Below, piece after piece: positions 18,486-26,811 of a stretch of DNA of 43,337 nt. The position numbers and the translations under genes were made by a program. This DNA comes from Corallococcus sicarius (GTDB lineage: Bacteria > Myxococcota > Myxococcia > Myxococcales > Myxococcaceae): the NCBI RefSeq assembly GCF_003611735.1, contig NZ_RAWG01000046.1, positions 1 to 43,337 of the forward strand. The letters run 5' to 3'. The number at the start of each line of letters is the position of its first letter. Within the stretch, counting starts at the first letter, position 1. Below the pieces are notes generated by a model. That model saw only the letters and a program-made list of their open reading frames with translations. It searched no databases and had not been told where the DNA came from.

Positions 18486-19250
18486 CTAGCCGATCAGCTG
18501 CACCGGCGGAGCGACAGGCGGCTGCACGGCGATGGGCGCCTCGAAGCGCATCACCAGCGGCAGGTGATCCGACGCCACCCGGCTGAGCGGCGTGCGGTGC
18601 GGCGTCACCGACACCGGCCGCACCCCGGAGTCCACGTAGATGCGATCCAACCGGAACAGGGGCAGCCGCGTCGGGTAGGTGCGCGCGGCGGCGCCCAGCT
18701 CGAACGCGGCGTCGTGGATGGCCTCCCGCACCAGCGACGACACCGGCCCGTTGCCCCACGAATTGAAGTCCCCGCACACCACCATGGGGTCCTTGCGCGC
18801 GGCGTCCCGGAGCAGGTCGGCGGACAGCAGGAGCGACTCCTGCCGCCGCCGCTCACTCACCGACAGGCCCAGGTGGAGGCAGAAGACGTGGAGCTGCTTG
18901 CCGCCCTCCAGGTCCAGGTCGCACCGCAGCGCCCCCCGGGGCTCGCGGCCCGGCACGCTCAGGTCGTAGTTCTTCGACTTGAGCACCGGCAGCCGGCTGA
19001 GGATGGCGTTGCCGTAGCGCCGGCCGTTGCGGACCACGTTGGGCCCGAAAGCCATGTGCATGCCCAGCATCTCCGCCAGGTGTTCGGGCTGGTCCTCCCG
19101 GGGCGTCTTGCCCCGGAAGTCACCGACCTCTTGCAGGGCGATGATGTCCGCGTTCACTTCCTGGAGCACCGCGCCCACGCGGGACAGGTCGAAGGCCCCG
19201 TCCACGCCGATGCCGCTGTGGATGTTGTAGGAGACGAGGGTCAGCTCCAC
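18486..19250 (-). CDS. Endonuclease/exonuclease/phosphatase (EEP) family protein
   Basis: 254 residues from GTG at 19250. The DNase I-like fold motifs are all present: VSYNIHSG (metal Asn), IALQEV (metal Glu, E41), GDFNSW (Asp/Asn pair) and SDHLPL (catalytic Asp-His). LDRIYVD is the usual strand before the final motif. No signal peptide, so cytoplasmic. The substrate could be a nucleic acid or a phospholipid or sugar phosphate; cardiolipin-synthase-linked EEP proteins look like this, but no linked gene supports it. The start is fixed by GGGGAGGG about 12 nt upstream and by homology beginning at ELTLVSYNIH. It lies 22 nt behind the gene at 19273-19779. Confidence 0.8.
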   Translation of the reverse strand: MELTLVSYNIHSGIGVDGAFDLSRVGAVLQEVNADIIALQEVGDFRGKTPREDQPEHLAEMLGMHMAFGPNVVRNGRRYGNAILSRLPVLKSKNYDLSVPGREPRGALRCDLDLEGGKQLHVFCLHLGLSVSERRRQESLLLSADLLRDAARKDPMVVCGDFNSWGNGPVSSLVREAIHDAAFELGAAARTYPTRLPLFRLDRIYVDSGVRPVSVTPHRTPLSRVASDHLPLVMRFEAPIAVQPPVAPPVQLIG

Positions 19251-19272
19251 GCGTCGTTCACCCTCCCCTTTC

Positions 19273-19779
19273 TCAGGCCGGGATGAGCCGGCGGGCCGCC
19301 AGACGCACGACCCCCAGGGGCAGCGACGCCAGCCGTTGCACGGCCGACGCCACGTCGCCCACGCCGGTCTGGATGGCCTTGAGCTGCAGGCGGGCATCGC
19401 TGACGAGATCCGACAGCCGGCCCTGCGAGGGCAGCGGCTCCTTGGTGGTGGGCAGGGCGCCGATGGGCGCCGTCGTCCCGATGGCGGGCGCCGCGGCCTC
19501 CTTGCGCTTCTTGGCGTTCGCGCGGGCCGGCTGCGCGTGGGAGAACTTGGCGTCCGGCTCCGGACGGGCCAATTCCTCCAGCTGAAGCTCCATCTTGCGC
19601 GCCATCAAAATCTCCTCCGTCTGGGCGTGGCTCTTGCCGTAGTGGACGCCCTCCTGGTCGTCCACGGTCACGCGCGTGGACTGGGCCAGCTGTTCCTTGT
19701 CGCGCTGGCGAAGGCCGCGCTTCTGCACGGGCAGCGTCTTGGGCACCTGGAAGTGGTCGAAGCTGTAGGAGCGAGGCAT
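19273..19779 (-). CDS. Conserved hypothetical protein
   Basis: 168 residues, not recognised. The N-terminus MPRSYSFDHFQVPKTLP leads into a Lys/Arg/Glu-rich region with a helix (TEEILMARKMELQLEEL). A basic linker (ANAKKRKEAAAP) follows, then a C-terminal amphipathic helix (DLVSDARLQLKAIQTGVGDVASAVQRLASLPL). Start set at ATG 19779 by AAGGAGAG 8 nt upstream. First gene of a likely two-gene unit with the EEP gene. Confidence 0.6.
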   Translation of the reverse strand: MPRSYSFDHFQVPKTLPVQKRGLRQRDKEQLAQSTRVTVDDQEGVHYGKSHAQTEEILMARKMELQLEELARPEPDAKFSHAQPARANAKKRKEAAAPAIGTTAPIGALPTTKEPLPSQGRLSDLVSDARLQLKAIQTGVGDVASAVQRLASLPLGVVRLAARRLIPA

Positions 19780-20094
19780 GCGCGCTCTCCTTTCCAAAAA
19801 TCAATGCGCTGCGTTGATGGACTGAAGCTAGGGAGCCCTTCGCCGTCCGTAACGCCTTGACCGTGAGGAACCGCCACGCCTGCCTGCCCTCCGTCCGACC
19901 CAGGACAGGGTTTCGCCTCCCAGGGCACCTAAGTACCGACAACAGCACGCTTCCGCAGCCTGCCTCCGGGACGGCCTTCCAGACGTCCACCAGGAGGCAT
20001 CCGGACGAGCCCTTCAAAGCAGAGAAGCAGACAACCCACGCCCGTGATGCCGCTCCGGGAAGGTTCCGCGCGCGCGTGGTGTAAAGAAGCGCCC
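19780..20094. other. Intergenic region between divergent genes (315 bp)
   Basis: Separates the minus-strand hypothetical gene from the plus-strand M23 peptidase and must carry both promoters. It contains a locally A+T-rich patch around 19795-19815 just upstream of the minus-strand ribosome site. No palindrome, RNA structure or consensus -35/-10 pair was recognised. Short open frames here look like chance. Confidence 0.5.
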
Positions 20095-21081
20095 ATGCCC
20101 GCCCGGAATCATTCCGCGTCCCGCTTCCTGCTCCTCACCCTGCTCGCCTCCGGTCCCTCGGTGCTGGCCACTCCGTCGCCCGCCTCCCCTCCGGCCGTCG
20201 TCCGGGGAGAGATGGCGCCCCTGCCGGTGAAACCCACCAGCGGCCCCCACCTCTTGCTCCAGCCCGTCAGCGCGAAGCCGGGCGACCCGGTGCTGGTGAC
20301 GGTGCGCGGCGCGTCCGGGCTCCCCACCGGGACGCTGGATGGCCGGCCCCTGCGCTTCTTCGCGTGGCAGGACGGCTATGCCGCCCTCACCGGCCTTCCG
20401 GTGGAACAGCCCGCCGGCACGGTGAGCGTGGACGTGACGGCCCCCGGCCGGGGCCTGCCGGTGGCGCTGTCCGGTTCGGTGGCGGTGGGCGCGCCGGGCT
20501 ACCGCGAGCGCGAGCTGCGCGTGGCCGGCAAGTACGTGTCGCCGCCCAAGGCGGTGAAGGCGCGCATGGAGGCGGACCGCAAGGCGTTCGCCGCGGCGTT
20601 CGCGCAGCCCTTCCGCACGCCGCTGTTCGGGCAGAACTTCGCGTGGCCGCGCCAGGACACGGTGACGGCGCCCTTCGGCGACCGGCGCTCGTTCAACGGC
20701 AAGCTGCAGAGCCAACACTTCGGCGTGGACCTGGACGGAGACCCGGGCGCGCCGGTGTTCGCCGCCAACGACGGCACGGTGGTGATGGCGCGCGACAACT
20801 ACGCCTCCGGCAACACCGTGCTCGTGCACCACGGCGCGGGGCTCTACACCGCGTACTTCCACCTGTCGCGCATCCGCGTGAAGGACGGCGCGAAGGTGAA
20901 GGTGGGCGAGGAGCTGGGGCTCGTGGGCAGCACCGGCCGCGTCACCGGTCCCCACCTCCACTGGGGCGTGAAGGCGGACGACCGGTGGGTGGATGGCCAG
21001 ACGCTGCTCAAGCTGGACTTCTTCGGCGCGCAGGAGACGCCGGGCGTCGCCGCCAGCTCACCAGACCTGGGGAATCGATAG
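20095..21081 (+). CDS. Exported M23 (LytM-type) metallopeptidase
   Basis: 328 residues. Signal peptide MPARNHSASRFLLLTLLASG with likely cleavage after PSVLA. An N-terminal beta domain (about 40-140) resembles the Ig-like domain found before some M23 domains. The LytM zinc site is complete: H208 and D212 in QHFGVDLDG, and H287 and H289 in GPHLHWGV, plus catalytic H256 in YFHLS. It is expected to cut peptidoglycan cross-links or interpeptides in the periplasm or in prey cell walls; which one cannot be told. A start at 20044 would bury the signal peptide, so ATG 20095 is preferred. The 3' end overlaps the convergent BKACE gene by 24 nt. Confidence 0.88.
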   Translation: MPARNHSASRFLLLTLLASGPSVLATPSPASPPAVVRGEMAPLPVKPTSGPHLLLQPVSAKPGDPVLVTVRGASGLPTGTLDGRPLRFFAWQDGYAALTGLPVEQPAGTVSVDVTAPGRGLPVALSGSVAVGAPGYRERELRVAGKYVSPPKAVKARMEADRKAFAAAFAQPFRTPLFGQNFAWPRQDTVTAPFGDRRSFNGKLQSQHFGVDLDGDPGAPVFAANDGTVVMARDNYASGNTVLVHHGAGLYTAYFHLSRIRVKDGAKVKVGEELGLVGSTGRVTGPHLHWGVKADDRWVDGQTLLKLDFFGAQETPGVAASSPDLGNR

Positions 21082-21951
21082 CGCGCGGCGCGCCTCGTCG
21101 GGCGTCATCGGCTCGCGACCCGCGTCGCGGGCCATGCGCACGGCCTTCTCCACGAGCGGGCCGTTACCCTTGGCCATCTCCTTGCCGTGGGTGTCCAGGT
21201 AGAAGTTGTCCTCCAGGCCCACGCGGATGTTGCCGCCCAGCACCAGCGCGGCCATCACCAGCGGCCACTGCACGCGGGAGATGCCAATCACCTCCCAGGT
21301 GTCGGTGGGGCCCACCTGCCGCGCCATGTGCGCCAGGTTCTCCGCCGTGGGTGCGACGCCGCCCAGCACGCCCATCACGAAGCTGTACTGGAGCGGCGGC
21401 TTGAGCGCGCCCATGGCCAGCAGCGGCTGCGCGTTGTGGATGTGCCCCACGTCGAAGCACTCCAACTCCGGCTTGCTGCCGCCGCGCTTCATCGCCTCCG
21501 CGGCCAGCAGGATGTCGGAGAAGGGGTTGGGGAACACGAAGTCGAAGACGAAGCCTTTGCGCTTCTCTGAATACTTCGCGTAGTTCATCGAGCCCATGTT
21601 GAGGGCGGCCATCTCCGGCCCCACCTCGTGCACGTACTCCAGGCGCGAGCGCTTCTCGTCGTCGCCCTCCACCCCCATGTTGAAGCCGCCGGTGGAGAAG
21701 TTCACGATGATGGGGCTGCGCTTCTTCACCTCGTCGCGGATCTGCCGGTAGATGTCCTTGCTCCAGGACTGATCGCCCGTCTCGGGGTCTCTCGCGTGGA
21801 TGTGCACCACCGCGGCGCCCGCCTCGTACGCGCGGCGGGCCTCCTCGCCCAGCTCCACTGGCGAGTACGGGATGTAGGGACACTGCTCGCGCTTCGTCAG
21901 CACGCCGTCCAGCGCGCACGTCACGATGACCTTGTCGTTCAGCGAAGCCAT
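21058..21951 (-). CDS. Beta-keto acid cleavage enzyme (BKACE, DUF849 family)
   Basis: 297 residues. Family motifs are VIVTCALDG at the start, the zinc-binding VHIHARDP (His-x-His), NFSTGG, LECFDVGHI, and VGLEDNFYL near the end, which carries the glutamate that joins the metal site. Members (3-keto-5-aminohexanoate cleavage enzyme being the first known) split a beta-keto acid with acetyl-CoA to acetoacetate and a CoA ester. The substrate is set by residues not assignable by eye. Strong AAGGAGG lies upstream of the ATG. It follows the crotonase gene by 80 nt and a TetR gene, so it is probably one catabolic operon. Confidence 0.88.
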   Translation of the reverse strand: MASLNDKVIVTCALDGVLTKREQCPYIPYSPVELGEEARRAYEAGAAVVHIHARDPETGDQSWSKDIYRQIRDEVKKRSPIIVNFSTGGFNMGVEGDDEKRSRLEYVHEVGPEMAALNMGSMNYAKYSEKRKGFVFDFVFPNPFSDILLAAEAMKRGGSKPELECFDVGHIHNAQPLLAMGALKPPLQYSFVMGVLGGVAPTAENLAHMARQVGPTDTWEVIGISRVQWPLVMAALVLGGNIRVGLEDNFYLDTHGKEMAKGNGPLVEKAVRMARDAGREPMTPDEARRALSIPQVW

Positions 21952-22031
21952 GGATTGAGACCTCCTTCAGGAGAAGTCGTGGGGGGAGAAGCCGGGGAGA
22001 GAAGCCGGGGGGAAAGAGCTGCGAAGGGGTT

Positions 22032-22814
22032 TCAGCGGTCCTTCCACTGCGGGGGCCGCTTCTCCAGGAAGGCCGTCACGCCCTCGGCGGTGTCGTCCGC
22101 GAGCACGTTGAGCGACAGCTGCGACGCCAGGAACTCCAGCGCGGCCGGCAGCGGCAGGTCCTCCGCGGTGAAGAAGGCGCGCCGGCCCAGGGCCAGCACC
22201 GCCTGGCTCTTGCCCGCGAGCTTCCCCGCGAGCGCGGCCACCGTGGCGTCCAGCTCCGCGGCCGGCACCACCCGGTTGAGCAGCCCCAGCGCCAGGGCCT
22301 CGCGCGCGGGCAGCCGGTCCCCGGTGAGCACCAGCTCCAGCGCGCGCTTGCGCCCCAGGTGCCGCTGCAGGAGCGCCATCATCATCATGGGGAAGAGCCC
22401 CACGTCGATTTCAGGGGTGCCCAGGTCCGCGCCCTCCACCGCGACGGCCAGGTCGCACGCGAGCACCAGGCCCAGCCCACCCGCCAGCGCGTGGCCGTTG
22501 ACCCGCGCCACGGTGGGCTTGCGCACGTCCTGGAAGCGCGTGAGCAGCCGCCCATAGGCGCGCCGTCCCTCGTGGGTCGCCAGGAAGCCGCCGTCTCCGG
22601 AGAGCTGCCCCAGGTCCCCGCCCGCGCAGAACGCCTTCTCCCCCGCGCCGGTGAGCACGAGCACGCGCACCGCGGGGTCCGCGTCCGCGCGCTCCAGCGC
22701 GTCGCTCAGCCCCTGGATGACACCCGGCGACAGCGCGTTGCGCGCCTTGGGCCGGTCGATGGTCAGGTGCGCTTGGGGGCCTTGGACTTCGTACCGGACT
22801 TCTCCCGCTTCCAT
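22032..22814 (-). CDS. Enoyl-CoA hydratase/isomerase (crotonase) family protein
   Basis: 260 residues with the crotonase fold. FCAGGDL is the oxyanion loop and NGHALAGGLGLVLACDLAVA the second. One catalytic glutamate is present in GTPEIDVGLFP (matching E164 of rat crotonase). The other (E144) aligns with glycine in AGGLGLVLACD, so classical syn-hydration of enoyl-CoA is doubtful; an isomerase, lyase or hydrolase activity is as likely. The ATG at 22814 lies inside the 3' end of the TetR gene (52-nt overlap). Regulated with BKACE by the upstream TetR, probably in amino-acid or branched acyl-CoA breakdown (inference). Confidence 0.82.
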   Translation of the reverse strand: MEAGEVRYEVQGPQAHLTIDRPKARNALSPGVIQGLSDALERADADPAVRVLVLTGAGEKAFCAGGDLGQLSGDGGFLATHEGRRAYGRLLTRFQDVRKPTVARVNGHALAGGLGLVLACDLAVAVEGADLGTPEIDVGLFPMMMMALLQRHLGRKRALELVLTGDRLPAREALALGLLNRVVPAAELDATVAALAGKLAGKSQAVLALGRRAFFTAEDLPLPAALEFLASQLSLNVLADDTAEGVTAFLEKRPPQWKDR

Positions 22815-23500
22815 GTGGACACCTCTGGAGGGGCCTCGCTCTTCGGAAGCTCGCTGCCCTGCGGCAGCTCACTCCGGGGGACGAGGACGCCGTGAAGGAA
22901 GGAGTCGGCGATCTGCGCCTTGGCGCGCTCCAGCATCACCGTGTCGCGGGCGTCCGCGAGCCCCACGACGAAGGCCGTGAGGCCCATCTCGATGGAGCCG
23001 AAGAGCAGCGCGGAGGCGAGCAGCGGATCCACGTCCGGGCGCAGCTCACCCGTCTCCCGGGCGCGCGTGAACATCTGCGCGCTCAGGCGGATGACGTCCA
23101 CGAAGGCCGTCTGCCGGTTGATGCGGGCGCCCGCCGGACTGCGGGCGATCTCCAGGATGAGGACCTTCACCGCGCGCGGGTCGACACGGTAGGCCTCGAA
23201 GGCCACGTCCGCGATGCGGCGCACCTTCTCCGCGAGCGGGCCTTCGCTCTCCGCGACCACGCGCGCGCGGGAGATGAAGCCGCTCCAGCCCGTCTCGAAG
23301 ACGGTCTCCAGCAGCTCATCCTTGTTCTTGAAGTAGTGGTAGACGAGCCCGTACGCGACGCCCGCCTCCTTGGCGACGTCCGCGATGCGGCAGCCGTGGT
23401 AGCCCTTGCGGGCGAACACGTCGATGGCGGCACGCAGGATGGTCCGGCGACGCTCGCTCTCCCGCGTCCCGCCTTCTGGCGCCGACTTCTGCTGGCCCAC
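22763..23500 (-). CDS. TetR-family transcriptional regulator
   Basis: 245 residues. The N-terminal HTH is textbook TetR: RRRTILRAAIDVFARKGYHG, then IADVAKEAGVAYGLVYHYF and KNKDELLETVFE. The C-terminal ligand-binding domain is all-helical, and the last 35 residues are a charged, Lys/Ser/Pro-rich tail. This HTH subtype includes acyl-CoA-responsive regulators. GGGAGGA lies close upstream of the GTG at 23500. The 3' end overlaps the crotonase gene. An almost perfect 28-bp palindrome 10 nt upstream of the start is its probable operator, so autorepression with release by an acyl-CoA is the simplest model. Confidence 0.9.
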   Translation of the reverse strand: MGQQKSAPEGGTRESERRRTILRAAIDVFARKGYHGCRIADVAKEAGVAYGLVYHYFKNKDELLETVFETGWSGFISRARVVAESEGPLAEKVRRIADVAFEAYRVDPRAVKVLILEIARSPAGARINRQTAFVDVIRLSAQMFTRARETGELRPDVDPLLASALLFGSIEMGLTAFVVGLADARDTVMLERAKAQIADSFLHGVLVPRSELPQGSELPKSEAPPEVSTWKREKSGTKSKAPKRT

Positions 23501-23510
23501 GCGTCCTCCC

Positions 23511-23538
23511 GGCTGATTGATTCAAGAATCAGTCAGCC
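23511..23538. promoter_or_regulatory. Near-perfect palindromic operator upstream of the TetR gene
   Basis: The left half GGCTGATTGATTC and the right half GAATCAGTCAGCC are inverted copies with 12 of 14 positions per half-site matching, centred at 23524/23525. Size and position, immediately upstream of the TetR ribosome site, are those of a TetR-family autoregulatory operator. The core TGATTGATTC resembles operators of fatty-acid and acyl-CoA responsive TetR proteins. Confidence 0.8.
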
Positions 23539-23647
23539 ACGCTACGGACGCAGGGCCCCGGGGTCAATCCTTACGTGGGGCCCCCCGCCACGCCGAGGGG
23601 GAGGCGGGCGGAAGGCGCTCACGTCGAGGGGCCGGACTGAAGGGACT

Positions 23648-23998
23648 TCAGGCCGGGGTGCCGTTGAACATCACCCGGGCCACGCCCAGGAGACGGTCCA
23701 CGTCGCGGGCGTTGAGGCCCCGGGCGCGGGCGAAGTCCGACAGGGGACGCAGCAGGTCCTCCGTCTGGGCGGGGGTCTGCTCGGTGCCCGTGAAGAGCTC
23801 ACCGAGACTGACACTGAGGGCATTGGAGAGCGCCGCGAGGGTCTCCACATGAGGCACACGCTCGCCGCGCTCGATCATCGACAGGAAGGACACGCTGATC
23901 TGTGCCCGCTCTGCGAGCTCTTCCTGCGTCCATCGCTCCGGGCGCTGCGTGCGAAGCTCGCGAATGCGCTGGCCAATTCTTTTTCCGAGGTCCGACAC
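23648..23998 (-). CDS. XRE-family helix-turn-helix regulator
   Basis: 116 residues. A single cI-like HTH at about 5-65 (RIGQRIRELR, WTQEELAERAQISVSFLSMIERG, PHVETLAALSNALSV) is followed by a short helical C-terminal part of unknown use (LSDFARARGLNARDVDRLLGVARVM). The GTG at 23998 is chosen for AGGAG 9 nt upstream; a TTG at 24043 has no ribosome site. It sits 68 nt behind lptD and 147 nt before the TetR gene, so it may be transcribed with either. No target is evident. Confidence 0.78.
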   Translation of the reverse strand: MSDLGKRIGQRIRELRTQRPERWTQEELAERAQISVSFLSMIERGERVPHVETLAALSNALSVSLGELFTGTEQTPAQTEDLLRPLSDFARARGLNARDVDRLLGVARVMFNGTPA

Positions 23999-24066
23999 GA
24001 AAGACGACTCCTGGGGGAGGGGAATGTTCCGAGGTGAGTGCAACCATCGCGCACGGCGGGTGATTC

Positions 24067-26760
24067 CTACCCGCCCGAACCAAAGGACCCGAAACCGGCG
24101 ACACTCAGGTTGAGTCCGGCGAATTCCGGCGACTGATTGCGCCGCAGGATGACCACCCCCTCGATTCGCCAGCAGTCACACGCCGGTCCGTAGGACACGC
24201 CGAAGGTCTGCTGTGCAAGGGGCTGACTTTCCTGGGAATTCAAGTCCTTATACAGAGGCTGCACCAACGCTTCGTATCGCAACCCGAGCCCGAATCCGAG
24301 CTTGATTCGCGTACCGACAGTGAGAGCCTGGGCCCGTTCGGTCGGAGAGGGGTCGAGCTGGTCGGTGTGGGATGGCAGGGGCCGGGGTGCGTCGCCCACG
24401 AGCATGTCCACCCCCCGGCGCACGAAGTCGGGGCCTTGCGCGAACGGATCCAGCCCCCGGTCCAGGGAGAGCTGCTTCACGGCGAGCAGGTCGTCATAGC
24501 GCGCGTAGAGCGCGTTGCCGCGGCCGTTGTCGATGGTGAAGTCCGCGCCCAGTTGGGTGATGTCCCCCGTCGTGGGGTCCATGCGCACGAGCCCGCCCGC
24601 GGTGAGCACGCCCGCGCTGGCGGAGAGGCGCGCGAAGGTGTCGCGCAGCACGCTGCCGCGCACGGTGTCACCGCCCGCGACGGGGGCATGGCGGGACAAA
24701 TCAAAGCCCTGACCGATGCGCAGGCGCAGCGGTTCGCGGTTCGTGGGGCCCTTGCGCACGCGCAACGTCTGGTCCACGGCCAGCACGGCGTGGAGGAAGC
24801 CTCGCACGCGGCCGTCGGACTGGAGCGGCACGGCGGAGTCGAGTTCGTCGTAGATGAGCGGGACGGCGCTGGAGCCCTCCGGCCGCGCCACGGTGAAGCC
24901 CCGGCCCCAGCCACCGGGCACGTAGCGCAGGCTCACCGACGGCGAGAGCGTGTGGCGGTAGAGCGTGTCCTTGTCCGTGAAGGTGCGGGCCAGCTGCGAG
25001 TCCAGCACCAGGTCCACCAGGGGGTAGCCGCGCTGGGAGGTGCGGCCGGAGAACTCGCCCACGGCGACGTCCTGGCGCACCCCCAGCGAGGGCGTCAGCC
25101 GGGCCCAGGGCCCCAGCCCGTAGGAGGTGGACAGGCGCGGGAACAGCGAGACGCGGTCGCGGGCCTCGCGCTCCGTGGGGTCGAAGCGGCCGTTGCCCTC
25201 CAGGTCGTCCTTCGGCAGCGCGAAGTAGTTGAAGTTCAGCGGCACGGACGCGGGGCGCCACAGGCCCAGGGGCGTGAAGACGCCGTCCCGGCCGTCATCC
25301 GCGAAGGCGCTGCGCAGGGGCGTCAGCCGGCTGTACTCCACCTGCAGCCCGCCCGTGGCGCTCCCGCCGAACAGGGGCCGGTCCGGCAGCGCGAAGGTGA
25401 TGCCCGGCAGCCGCTGGAAGGTCGTCGGGCCGTGCGGGTCGAACGCCACGTTGTTCGCGGTGGCCTCCGCGGGGATGGTGTTCGGCTTGAAGAAGCGGAA
25501 CGGGTAGCGCAGGTCCTGGCGCAGCGACACGTCCAGGCCCAGGTAGCGGTCATCCTGGCGCTGGTACACGACGGCGGTGCTGCGCAGGTAGCTGTAGTTC
25601 TGCACCAGCACGTCGGCGGTGAGGTCGCGCGTGTAGAAGCCGTCCGACACGAAGTACGCGTCCACCCGGTCGCGCCAGCCGTCGCCCAGCTCCTGCGTGT
25701 GCTGCCAGGACGCCTCGCCGCGCAGCCCGCGCCGGTCCTGGACGATCTGCTGGGTGGGCACCGGAAAATCCGGGTTGGAGCGGTCGTAGACCCGCATGAA
25801 CGCCCCGGTGATGGGATCCAGGCGGGGCCGCAGGTCGTAGAGGAAGCCCAGCGTGGCGCGGCCCCGGGTGCGGTCGCTGGGGACGTAGCGGAACTCGGTG
25901 TGGAGCCGGGGCCCCTGCACGCCGTTGGGGCGCGTCTCGCGGATGGGGTTGCCCTCCGCGTCCACGAACTGGGGGTTCACCACGTCCCCGCCGCCCGTGA
26001 AGTAGCCCGGGGTGAAGGTGAGATCGTAGCTCTCCCCCAGCGTGACGAAGACGGGCACGTCCAGCGCGAAGCCGTTGAGGCCGGAGTTGGCGGGCCGGGG
26101 GATGAGCAGGCCCGTGCGCCGCTCGGCCAGGGGCAGGTACAACCACGGCAGCGCGAACACCGGCACGGAGCGCACGTACACCACGGGCCAGGTGAGGATG
26201 GCCCGCTCGCCCATGACGACGTTGGCCTCCTTGGCCTCCACGCGCCAGCCGGGCTCCCCCGGGCCGCACTGGCACGGGGTGAAGGCGAGCCCGTCCACGG
26301 AGAAGGCCGCCTCCCCGGTGCGGCGGATGCGCGTGCCGCTCATCAGGACGGGCGTCTCCCCCAGCTTGCGCAGCTCCTCCGGCGTCTTGGCGGCCTGGAG
26401 GGCTTCGGGGGTGACGCCCTTCTTCTGCATGAAGAGGCCGCCCTTCACGCTGGCCTCGTTGGAGCGCAGGTCCACGCGCACGTCTTCCGCGATGGCGGCC
26501 ATCATGCCGCTGACGAACATCACGTTGCCGGTGGCGGTGGCCACCTGGGTGGCCTCGCTGTACGTCACCTCGTCCGCGCGCAGGACGTTGGGGCCGCTTC
26601 TGAGCTCGCAGTGGCCGCGCGCGGTGAGGATGTCCGACTCGTAGACGACGTAGTCGGCCGCCAGCTCCACGACCTCGCCGGTGGGCAGTTCCACCTGGGT
26701 GGCCAGCGGAATCTGGGCCGACACCAGGAGCGTCAGGGCGACCGGAGCGAGGAAGGTCAT
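24067..26760 (-). CDS. lptD: LPS-assembly protein LptD (OstA/Imp family)
   Basis: 897 residues. Signal peptide (MTFLAPVALTLLVSAQIPLA), then an OstA-type beta-jellyroll (about 25-160, with ELAADYVVYESDILTARGHCELR), then a large beta-barrel with alternating strands to the C-terminus. LptD inserts lipopolysaccharide in the outer leaflet together with LptE. Cysteines are C51, a CQC pair (C163, C165) and a C-terminal CDC pair (C861, C863). This matches the paired-cysteine logic of E. coli LptD, where non-consecutive disulfides join jellyroll and barrel. No clear ribosome site precedes the ATG at 26760. It follows the AMIN protein gene by 51 nt, so the two are probably co-transcribed and co-localised at the envelope. 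Confidence 0.88.
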   Translation of the reverse strand: MTFLAPVALTLLVSAQIPLATQVELPTGEVVELAADYVVYESDILTARGHCELRSGPNVLRADEVTYSEATQVATATGNVMFVSGMMAAIAEDVRVDLRSNEASVKGGLFMQKKGVTPEALQAAKTPEELRKLGETPVLMSGTRIRRTGEAAFSVDGLAFTPCQCGPGEPGWRVEAKEANVVMGERAILTWPVVYVRSVPVFALPWLYLPLAERRTGLLIPRPANSGLNGFALDVPVFVTLGESYDLTFTPGYFTGGGDVVNPQFVDAEGNPIRETRPNGVQGPRLHTEFRYVPSDRTRGRATLGFLYDLRPRLDPITGAFMRVYDRSNPDFPVPTQQIVQDRRGLRGEASWQHTQELGDGWRDRVDAYFVSDGFYTRDLTADVLVQNYSYLRSTAVVYQRQDDRYLGLDVSLRQDLRYPFRFFKPNTIPAEATANNVAFDPHGPTTFQRLPGITFALPDRPLFGGSATGGLQVEYSRLTPLRSAFADDGRDGVFTPLGLWRPASVPLNFNYFALPKDDLEGNGRFDPTEREARDRVSLFPRLSTSYGLGPWARLTPSLGVRQDVAVGEFSGRTSQRGYPLVDLVLDSQLARTFTDKDTLYRHTLSPSVSLRYVPGGWGRGFTVARPEGSSAVPLIYDELDSAVPLQSDGRVRGFLHAVLAVDQTLRVRKGPTNREPLRLRIGQGFDLSRHAPVAGGDTVRGSVLRDTFARLSASAGVLTAGGLVRMDPTTGDITQLGADFTIDNGRGNALYARYDDLLAVKQLSLDRGLDPFAQGPDFVRRGVDMLVGDAPRPLPSHTDQLDPSPTERAQALTVGTRIKLGFGLGLRYEALVQPLYKDLNSQESQPLAQQTFGVSYGPACDCWRIEGVVILRRNQSPEFAGLNLSVAGFGSFGSGG

Positions 26761-26811
26761 GCGGGGTGAGTCGGCGGTGGGCGCCGTGCCGGCAACGGCG
26801 CCCTGCCCGTC

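Noticed and set aside
19251-19397. Upstream extension of the EEP-family gene to 19397
   Set aside because: The added residues (Arg/Trp/Cys/Pro-rich) run inside the upstream gene's coding region in another frame. The GTG at 19250 has a ribosome site and the conserved start.
24367-26769. 800-residue open frame on the plus strand antisense to lptD
   Set aside because: Low-complexity Arg/His/Ala/Val composition without motifs, mirrors the conserved LptD frame.
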